DNA of 64,000 nt, from positions 149,540,500 through 149,604,499 of the forward strand of contig OY720636.1 in NCBI GenBank assembly GCA_963169105.1, written 5' to 3'. Positions 55,331-64,000 of the stretch are shown piece by piece; position 1 is the first letter of the stretch; the number at the start of each line of letters is the position of its first letter. Made by a program: the position numbers and the translations under genes. The notes below the pieces were generated by a model, which was not told where the DNA came from, did no database searches, and saw only the letters and a program-made list of their open reading frames with translations. This DNA comes from Ceriagrion tenellum (taxonomy: Eukaryota > Arthropoda > Insecta > Odonata > Coenagrionidae).

Positions 55331-58049
55331 TGGCTTCGTTTCCTTCAAAAGGGGAAAAGTATGGATGAAAGAGATTCCTATAGCGCGAAAGGTATATGTA
55401 TTGAGTCCATAGTTCGCTTAACATGGGTCACGAAACTGCATAATTCAAAACTGCATGTTATTCTCAATCAGGCATACAATAATGGTTTAATTGGTGAAAT
55501 GGCTACTTTACCATTTAGCGTTCAATTACGCACTTGCGGTCTTGTAATTTACTGCTAAACCCGAAGCAATTAGAAGTGCGATTTCGTACATGCATCACAC
55601 TGTACAATTACATGTACCAAGAAAAATAAGTTTAACGCAAAACTTTAAGATAAATGATGTATTAATGAAGACCATCGATCTTTTGACGAGAAGTTGAGTG
55701 TGGCTACATACATTCCTAACGAAAATATATTACGTATAAAATTATATAACTATTAAATCAAGGTAGATCTGATTAGGAAAAACATTCATTTGTCTGATTG
55801 AACTTTCAACAAAAACAGTAGATAAAGCAAGGTATTATTTAGATAATTAATGTATGTAATGTATATTAGTGTCTAGAACATTTTTTAGAACCTACTATAA
55901 TTTTAATGAAGAATAATAATCGAGTTATAAATAATGTATATATGTGTATAGTTCATTTATTGCGGATTACACTGTATGAGGTGCCTTTACACCATTGTTA
56001 TTTTCCAGTCAATAATTACTACTTACTCGAAGATAAAGCTTTTTGAACAAAAACTATATTTTAATTACAATGTCTTTCTACTAATGGAGGGTTGAGGTTT
56101 GATACCGTAAACACGGACGTTGGTTGCAAAGAATCTAGATTTTAAGGACTCATATAAATATACTTTAAATATGCCTAATATTAATTAGTACAAATTCCAT
56201 ACCATGCCCTAATGCACGCAAAAACCGTAAGTTAGGGCATTGGATACGAGATGGAACTGAATCTGCACGTTTTTCTTTCAAATGCAAAATTAAGTATTAG
56301 GCCAGAGAAAAACTAAAGCGGTCAAAGAATTGAACTGGATGTTGTTTTATCTGAATTAGAATTGTAACTACCTTTGATAGTTTCTGTGCAACTTGAGATT
56401 CAAAGTCCCATATTTAACAGAATATACGCAGGACACAAGGACAAACTAAATTTCAAAAGGAGAAGTTTAAAGAAATGCTCGTTGATCTGTTTATGACGCA
56501 AAGCTCAGTATTAATAAAGGCATTATATTGGAAGCCGTTTTTGGTACTGCATTATGAAAAATCATATTTTTTAGTTTCAATGATTTTTTTGAGGGGATTA
56601 TCACTGATTTCCCTTTATTTTTTTCTGGATGACTGTGAACAGATAGGATGACACTGAACCAGTGGAGTCCATACGGAATTTTTAGACAAACACATATTTA
56701 CATATTCGATTAATAACGATGACTGGCTGAAGAGCTTTCTATTCCGACAATTAAGTCTCCCAATGTTGAGGTATTATTGGGTAAACTCAAGTGAATTATC
56801 ATAAAAGTATGTAGTCGAGGTAATGTTTTCAGAGTAAGCAGGCGTTGCTTTTTCTCGATTAACACTTTCCCGTGTCTTTTGGAGTCCAGAGTGTCGTCTG
56901 CTATAATATCTTAATTTTTTATGTCACGTACACTACCATGACACCAAATGAAGTCGTATTTTACGCGTCTTACAAGTATTACAATAATATTTCCACTTCT
57001 TACGTTGATATTAAAATAAATCCAAGTGAATCACGTTCTTAGGCCAGTTCACGTAAGGTTCATTTTTCTATCGGCCCATGATTCTTAAATAAGAATTGTA
57101 TGTTTGAAACTTGATGTTATTATTGCTAAACTCTGCTCTAGGATAGCTTATGTGGTCTTTCATGCAATTACTACAACCCTGAATCCCAAATTTATGAACG
57201 CTGTGAAATCTTCTTTCAACACCCAGCATTATCTTGGTTCATATTCTTAAATGATGATTTCCTATAGTATTTTAGCATTGGCTGAATTTGGACTCTCTCC
57301 CCAAGAAGTATCGGTTTTCTATAGTATTTCTTTTACAAAACATATGACAGAATAGACATTCTTCTTTGTGCATCTTAAATTGTATTAAAAGCTTTAATAG
57401 TTTTTATGTAATATCCTTCCTTTCGTCATTATTCATCTCTTTAAAAAGCAAATATTTCCGGTCAGATTTTATATGTGAACCTGGGGCTGGATGTGGATCA
57501 ACTTCTCACTAATTGTCAGTTTTATTCCTGCGTTCCTTCAGCCATATTTTGCACAAAATTTGTCGCAACATTTCTTACAACAGAGTATTATACATAATAA
57601 ACCGTTAGGGATTCAAGAATTGCCGTAATATCTTGAGTTTGATCAGCTTATTCTAGAAAGTGGACACCACCAAAGTTAAGTATTGTATGTTCGTTAAAAT
57701 TTTTGAAGTCTCTAAAGAACACGACAAGTACACATCTGCCTTTGCTTCTACTGTTTTATCTCAATAAACATCATTGAGATTCCCTTGAATTGCTTCTTTA
57801 ATTTCCTGAAATCTCAGATTAGCCCGAGGAACTATATATTTTTTGAAAGTATTTGAGCATGGAATAAGTATCCATCTCCTGAGTACAATATTTTGTACAA
57901 AAAGAGAAGAGAATAGTATATAAAGTAAAACTCGAAGAAATTAGAGGATTGTGCAAAATTCCACACAAGAAAAATCATCCACCTTGATCAGGATCCTGGT
58001 AATATTTAATTAGAGTTTAATAAATAGAATACAGAAATCTGTATCTATG
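55331..58049. other. No gene seen
   Basis: 2.7 kb of AT-rich DNA, stop-dense in all frames, with no repeat or RNA gene recognised. Confidence 0.55.
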
Positions 58050-59080
58050 TTTTTGAGAACCCTTAATTATAGTATGAACTATGAAAGAGATATATGAATA
58101 AATACAGAATATACACTCACACAAAGTTATTCGCAGAGAAAGCTGGCTGAGAGACGATATTTCAGATGGTGAAGTCTTCCTAAAAATTTGATTTGGTGCC
58201 ATAGTGTAGTTGGAACTAATCATCCTTAAATATCGATAAAAAGTATGAAAGAATAAGAAAACTTCACATCTTTAGCACAGATAATTTGGAGTGGTTCACA
58301 TGACATCTAAAATATTCCTTTCCCGTCACCCATGAATGAATAATTATGTTAGACGCGGAGAAGGCTTATATAGCTTTTCTTTTGATCGTATATTCAGAAA
58401 TCAAAAATTATATCCCAAGTAAAAAAAGAGAGTAGCGAAGCGATAGGGTACGATGAGAAAGTGAGAAAATTGCTGAGGCGACAGAGAGCACGCCACGACA
58501 AGGTGAATAACGTCCGTGCAGATGTACCCGCTGATCAAAGCGATTTAAATATCGAAAAATATGAGTGGTATAAAACCGCTACAAAGAAAGCGTTTAGGAA
58601 TGCATTCATTTATTTTAAATGTAAACACTAATAGAATACACGAGGTAACCCAAAGACATTTTGGTAATGTGCGAAGGAAGTTCAAGGTTGAAGGTCTACA
58701 GTTGATTCCCTGAGAAACGATTACATTGAAGCATTTGCAATCAGTTGGGACATAACTAGTTAATTTTATTCCAACCTCTAAAGCGTCTTCAATAGGTCTT
58801 CAAAGAATACATCCATGACTGTTAATAATCGTCACCAGCAAACGATGCCACCTATTGATATTTGTGCTCAACAAATAGAAAATTTTTTGCAATCGCTTAT
58901 TTCAAATTAATCACCCGGCCTTGAAGAAATGCCTTCCCATGTGTTAACTAGCTTCAGATGTAGCCCACTTCTAGAAGATCATATTATGAAAATCCATCAA
59001 GGAACAAGTAGTACCCAGACTGGATAATTGACAATGTAAAACACATTTAAAAGGGGTGATGAGGAGAGTCATTAAATAAC
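58050..59080 (+). pseudogene. CR1/Jockey-type LINE fragment (endonuclease to start of RT)
   Basis: Plus strand blocks: ESWLRDDISDGEVF (58140, AP endonuclease TESWL block); NPKTFW..AKEVQG..STVDSL (58645-58710, linker); IDICAQQIENFLQSLISN..SPGLEEMPSHVL (58855-58940, the region before RT); and NVKHIFKRGDEE (59035-59065, the VxPIFKKGD block). Each block has a counterpart in the 59830-62718 copy. A large part of the endonuclease is deleted between 58180 and 58420. Confidence 0.7.
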
Positions 59081-59084
59081 GAAT

Positions 59085-59820
59085 AAAAGAAGGCCAATCA
59101 TGCTTTCTTAGGGAACACCGGATGTGACAACAACCATATCAGAGCTAATTCCATCGACAACTACATTTTTTTTTTCATACACTGAGAAAGTCTCTTTTCA
59201 CATTCACTATATATTAATTAAATCTGCATGAAAGCAATTCATAAATGAGTTTGTTTATAACAAATCTAGTCTAAGCCGTCAAGAGATCAAGGAATATCAC
59301 GTTGACTTACTTTTTCGACTCACCTGACTTTAGGATGTCATGAAAAAAGAGCGCAAGCTGTGTTTCAAAGGACCTGCCCTTACGGAAGCCGTGCCGACTG
59401 CTATGTAAGAAATTACGATTATCCAGGAATATCATAATATTGCTAAACAAAATGTGTTCGAGGATCTTGCATAAAAGTGATGTTAGCAATATAGGCCGGA
59501 AATTTCCTGGGTCACTTATATTTCCTTTTTTGAATATCGGAGTAACGTCTGTTTTCCAGTCTTAATTTACCAGGGGCATCTTACCTTTGGATACCTTTAC
59601 TAAATATAATTACTAAGAGTTGGAACAATCTGTGGCACTTACTCCTTGAGAACGCGTACGGGTATTTCTTCTGCACCTGGGGACTTTTAGGAGGACGAGC
59701 ATTGTAGGTATGTTTTAGGCCAAAGAGTGAGTCATTCAATGGGAATCGAAAGCATGGACCCGCCTTCAAGTAAATCATGAGGCTTTGATCTTCATTGCCA
59801 AAAATACTTTTGGGAAGCAC
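59085..59820 (-). pseudogene. CR1/Jockey-type LINE fragment in opposite orientation
   Basis: Minus strand from 59815: KYFWQ; KSPGAEEIPVRVLKE..PQIVPTL; TPIFKKGN-SDPGNFRPIL; LLCKILEHILFSNIMIFLDNRNFLH; HGFRKGRSFETQLALFFHDILKSG; VNVIFLDLLTA (motif A); and a degraded VVTSGVP (motif B) near 59125. It is closely similar to 61230-61660 of the plus copy. It abuts the plus fragment at about 59080, giving a tail-to-tail pair within the RT region. Confidence 0.75.
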
Positions 59821-59829
59821 AAATACATG

Positions 59830-62718
59830 TTGCTTACATGGCGAAAATAATGTTAATATCCGCTCTCAAGATAACTGCTTAACTTCAAAGAAAAACTCGT
59901 CTCTCAGTGGCTTCAGTTTACATCATAAAGATAACACACGGAATCAAAGAACACAGCCAACCAACATGCATCAAGCCAAATGCCTTAAAAATGTCCTAAT
60001 AGTAATTTCTGTAGCGTAAAAAACAAACGTTCCGAAGCTGAGCATATATTTGAAAACGCATTTACAGTAATTGGAACAGAGAGCTGGCTCGCAGAAGATA
60101 TTAGCGATAGCGAGGTTTTTTTGACAGGATTTTTGACGAGATTTTTTTGACGGAATGACGTGATATCACGCCATGCCGCACTCAAAGGGTGAAGACAAAG
60201 CCATATAAATATACACATAAGTTCATTTTACAGACCACCTGATGCCAAAATAGACGTTTTTTACAATTTAGAAACTCAATTATTATCATTTAACTCGAGA
60301 GACAGCAAAGTGTGATAATTGTTGATGGAGATTTCAACCTCCCGATTATGAATTGAAAACAAAAAGCGTTGAAATAAGTTCAAGAAAGCGTGATATAAGC
60401 GAAGCCTTACTCAACATACTTTCACACATACTCACGCAGTTAATGCACCTACGAAAGGTAATAAAATATTAGATTTTTCAGCCATTAGTCATCCTGTAAT
60501 GATAAATTACGTCGATATTCTTGAAGGAATAAATGATCATTAAGTTATTTTAGTGACTTTCAAACAACAGTGGAGACCACTACAAAACATAAACGAAAAT
60601 TCTATATATTTTAAAAGTAGTATTTATTTAAATTTAGAGAGACTTAGAAGAATCGTTAAAGGAATATATTGCCAAAGTAAAAGAAGAAAACACCAAAGTA
60701 TCATGGAGATATTTTTGTGGAAATACTACGTAAAGGAATCGATGAATATATTCATCTCAAATTCAAACCGTAAAGACCCTCGTTGGTATAACCACGAAGT
60801 AAGGTGGGAGCTCAGAAGAAAAAAGCAATTACACAATTTACGTAAAAATCCTATTACGTTAGGTTACAAAAGAATGAAAATTGCGGCGAGTAAAATTTTC
60901 GTTGCTCAACGCTCAAACACGAAGAAAATCATGCGCACTGTACGAAACTTCAAGAAAAAACCTTAGTTAATTGCTCGACGAAAACCACAAGTCATTTTGG
61001 TCTTACGCGAGAGAGCTCCAAGGCGAATCTTCGACAGTAGAGTCTTTATTGGATACAAACGGCAAAAACCAACAACATCGAAAAAGTCAACTTATTAAAC
61101 ATCTAATTTGAAATAGTATTAGTTAAGGATGGTACAATACACAATCTAGTTTTTCTGACTTTAACGATCCGGTGGCTGACATAACAATTCAATGTGATGC
61201 AGTTATTTAACAACTGCGTTTAATCAAAAGTTACAAGTCCCCAGCACCAGAAGGAATACCTGTACGAGTTTTTAAGGAGTTATTGCCACAGATTGCTCCA
61301 CTCTTAGAAATTATATTTAGTAAATCATTATCCGATGGCAAGATGCCCCAAGACTGGAAAACAGCCTACGTTACTCCGATATTCAAAAAAGGAAATAAAA
61401 GTGACCCAGGAAATTTCCGGCCTATATTGTTAACATTACTTTTGTGCAAGATCCTCGAACACATTTTGTTTAGCAATATTATGATATTCCTAGATAATCG
61501 TAACTTCTTACATAGCAATCAGCACGGCTTTTATAAGGGCAGGTCCTTCGAAACACAGCTTGCGCTCTTTTTTCATGACAACCTAAAATCAGGTAAGTCG
61601 ATTAAGCAAATCGACGTGATATTCCTTGATCTCATGACCGCTTTAGACAAGATTCGTCGTAAAAAAAACTCGTTTATGAATTTCTCTCATGCGGAGTTAA
61701 TAAAAGTATAGATAATTCGATAAACGACTTTCTCAGCGATAGAAAACAAAAAGTAGATATTGATGGTTAAGTCTGATATGGTCGAAGTCACATCCAGTGT
61801 TCCTCAAGGAAGCGTGACTGGTTCTCTTTTTTTATTATTTATATTTATGACCTAAGTTCTCAAGTTAGCAGTAAATTAAGATTATTTGCAGACGATACAG
61901 TTATCTACCGTGAAATAAATGAAGACGCGGACATTGAAGCTCTATCGTTAGACCTTAACAACGTGCATTCGTGGTACCAGGAGTGGGGGTTTGAATTAAA
62001 TATCAGTAAATACACCACAGCTCATTTCCTGCAAAATTCATCACACAAATGCCGTACCTAAACTCTGGGAGAAGTAAAATCTTTAGATAAAGTCAAGTAT
62101 CTTGGGATTACCTTAACTTCTGATATATCGTTGGGAACACACATACAAAATGTATGTGGCACAGTATTAAAGTCACTAGGTTTTGTTAAGCGTATAATAG
62201 GAAGGTCCTCTGATGAATAAATCAAAGAGAGATGCTACTTCGCTCTGGTTAGGCCACACCTCGAATATGTCGCGAGCATTTGGAACCCTGGACATAAATA
62301 TTTAACAAAAAATCAATTAAATACAAAGATAAGCAGCACGCTTTTTAATAACTGCTACAAGAAAACATATAGGATTTCACAACTAATAGAGGGTTTAAGG
62401 TGGGAGCCCTTCGAGACTCGGAGGCTACACGCTAGGCTCAGGCTGCTTGAGAAATTCAGATTTTCTATATTTTTTATAGCGACACAGAGAATATTATCGT
62501 GACGTATCACTACATTTCTAAGTCTGACAGAAGCGATAAAATTAAGGGATACGTTGCCGAAGAGTAAGAAATAAAAACTGAGCGCCACTGAATACACTTC
62601 TATAATACACGTCACCATTTCACCTCCCAAATATTATCCCTTATATCTTTTCACGGCTAGTATACTAGCACCCCCCGCTCATGCTGCAGATTGCAGGGTA
62701 GTACGTACATAGATGTAA
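59830..62718 (+). mobile_element. CR1/Jockey-type LINE, most complete copy
   Basis: Plus strand. Endonuclease: CSVKNKRSEAEHIF..IGTESWLAEDISDSEVF (60000-60115), SSFYRPPDAKIDVFYNLETQL (60220-60290) and a GDFNLP-like block (60325), with a deletion between the first two. Linker: open frame 60553-60966 containing PRWYNHEVRWELRRKKQL. RT: KSYKSPAPEGIPVRVFKEL (61225), the 61283-61711 frame with TPIFKKGN and HGFYKGRSFETQL, motif A at about 61620 (FLDLMTALDKI), motif B at 61795 (SSVPQGSVTG) and an intact FADD motif C at 61890. C-terminus: KVKYLGITLTSDIS (62090), VRPHLEYVASIWNPG (62250) and RLHARLRLLEKFRF (62430). It ends with a gcagggtagtacgtacatagatgta tail at 62718. Many frameshifts and stops. Confidence 0.8.
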
Positions 62719-62850
62719 AATAGCAGCAATAGTAGGAATTTGTAACTGCTTAAGCCGAGCGCATCGACTACTTGCTCGAAAATACAACTGGAAAAATCGT
62801 ATCCTTAGGCAACGTAAATTGTTGAAAAGCGTAGGTAGAAGAAACGCAAA

Positions 62851-63302
62851 ATGGCGAAAATATGTAAAACTTTTGATGGTCTACGGAAGGAGGAGTTGAG
62901 AGAGCTATTGATTAACTCTGGTTATCCACTATAGGGAATAAAGTACAATTGGAGTAGAAATTAAAGGTGGCGTTTGTGAAGAATAGATATCAATACACAT
63001 CAATTCGAGATCACAAGGAATTATCGATAGAACGTCGTATCCAGGCAATGTTTAGGCAATCGAGAAAACTAGAAGGAAAAGAGGAAGAGAGGAGAGAACA
63101 CGCAAAGAAGAAGGAAAGAAGAAAGAGAGGAAAAGAGGAAGAAACAAGAGGCGCGATGGAGGGAGTTATTGAGGGAACAGGCAAAGAGTCTGCAGGAATG
63201 TTGAGGAAAATAAAAGAAAGGCGGATAGGCCAACGGGAGGAGATATTGATGCACCTAAGGGGAAAAAAGAAGCCGCAAAAGGGGAATGGAGTACGAAATT
63301 AA
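62851..63302 (+). pseudogene. Unidentified charged protein remnant, SAP-like start
   Basis: ATG at 62851 opens MAKICKTFDGLRKEELREL (27 codons to a stop), where LRKEELRELLINSGYP resembles the first helix of a SAP-type or gag-like domain. In a shifted frame, 62967-63302 continues with 111 codons very rich in K, E and R (EGKEEERREHAKKKERRKRGKEEE), likely a charged coiled coil. Together they look like a decayed small ORF of a mobile element, possibly an ORF1/gag. I could not tie it to a family, and it is separate from the LINE tail ending at 62718. Confidence 0.3.
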
Positions 63303-63453
63303 TGAGGCACCGATCAGAATTTGAAATGAAGATCATTAAGATGCGAGATGAGACGAAAGAAGTAGGCAAAGAAGCCACGAAATAAGTGCCAGATATCTAC
63401 CCGCGCATCCACCGAAATGAGCAGATGACAGAGCAGCTGACAATTACGGTCGC

Positions 63454-63468
63454 TGAGAGAGAGAGAGT

Positions 63469-63503
<35 letters not shown>
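63454..63503 (+). repeat. GA microsatellite
   Basis: About 23 GA units with one GTGAGTGA interruption. Confidence 0.9.
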
Positions 63504-63504
<1 letters not shown>

Positions 63505-63550
63505 AAGAAGGGGTAGCAGACCAGCCAATTGGCGGTAAAGGCGAAAAATA

Positions 63551-64000
63551 CATCTACATCTACATCTACGTCATACCCTGCAAGCCACCCAAAGGGTGTG
63601 TGGCAGGGGGTGCTTTCGCACCAGGCATGCATGAGTGATATGGTAGAACACCGACATTACATTAAAAACCCGCGTACCACACATGCAAAGCGCCAATTAC
63701 AAATCTAATACCCAAGAAACATTCTATCTTCAATCGTTCCAACATGCAAGGGATACAAAGACTACTACTACAGATTCAAAATATCACGCATAAATAAGAA
63801 CATCATTATTTACATCATGCATAAATAAGAAAGAGGAGAATATAATGAGAAAGATTAACTGCCTGCCTATTGTCAATACTCGAACTATTCATGACGACGA
63901 TCACAGCTGTTATGGTCCCGAATGGTACGCGGAAAAAATGACATTTTATACCTATCGGTTCTACAATCTAGCTCTCTAATTTTATTGGCGCGATCTAATC
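63551..64000 (-). mobile_element. CR1/Jockey-type LINE 3' end, running off the window
   Basis: It begins at catctacatctacatctacg (antisense of the ATGTAG tail) and continues with taccctgcaagccaccc and gggtgtgtggcagggggtg, the same 3' UTR as the copy at 53474. At 63930-63990 the antisense of the ORF2 C-terminus appears (ggtacgcggaaaaaatgac...cctatcggttctacaatc), aligning with 53738-53800. The rest of the element lies beyond the window. Confidence 0.8.

Noticed and set aside
63454..63503. CRISPR or other structured array in the GA tract
   Set aside because: Pure dinucleotide repeat with no spacer structure; the genome type is eukaryotic.

Overview
This 64 kb window reads as arthropod-type nuclear DNA. 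It is AT-rich and intron-like, with no operons, no ribosome-binding-site-led gene strings and no convincing complete host gene. What can be identified is almost entirely transposable elements in decay: Penelope-like elements (PLEs) with hammerhead-type motifs, RTE/BovB-type and CR1/Jockey-type LINEs, one clean non-autonomous Helitron, tRNA-derived SINE relics and large inverted-repeat elements. Species cannot be fixed from sequence alone; the mix fits an insect or chelicerate.

Layout. 0-4 kb holds one hypothetical secreted-precursor ORF (minus strand) and a 1.3 kb element with 243 bp terminal inverted repeats. From 4.35 to 40.35 kb come PLE loci. Two are decayed minus-strand PLEs with GIY-YIG coding remains (9.5-10.3 and 23.2-23.9 kb). 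One is a 5'-truncated copy between inverted terminal repeats (30.5-31.1 kb). One is a plus-strand copy retaining much of the RT and GIY-YIG regions (38.4-40.35 kb). Four more are terminal palindromes without visible coding DNA (4.35, 14.5, 20.2 and 24.0 kb), and one is a faint remnant (37.0 kb). A 1.19 kb Helitron sits inside the 14.5 kb palindrome and splits it at an A/T dinucleotide. The 30.5 kb PLE lies between degenerate inverted arms of about 450-550 bp (28.985-32.355 kb).

The LINE relics are RT fragments at 24.8 and 33.4-33.85 kb (minus), an RTE C-terminus at 34.92-35.29 kb (minus), a LINE C-terminus with a CTTTAT-repeat tail at 43.4-43.9 kb (plus), and an RTE endonuclease gene at 52.54-55.32 kb (minus) split by a nested CR1/Jockey-type LINE. 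At 58-64 kb there is a cluster of at least four copies of that same CR1/Jockey-type family in alternating orientation.

GC/CpG-rich stretches (35.5-36.1, 40.8-41.2, 42.2-43.3 and most strongly 48.4-49.45 kb, the last with a TATA-like box) are the only places that look like possible host promoters, but no exon can be tied to them. The most interesting theme is the PLE terminal architecture: pyrimidine tract, TATA-like box, hammerhead motif, then a conserved tail. In two loci an inverted copy of the terminal repeat begins within a few nucleotides of the predicted ribozyme cleavage site.
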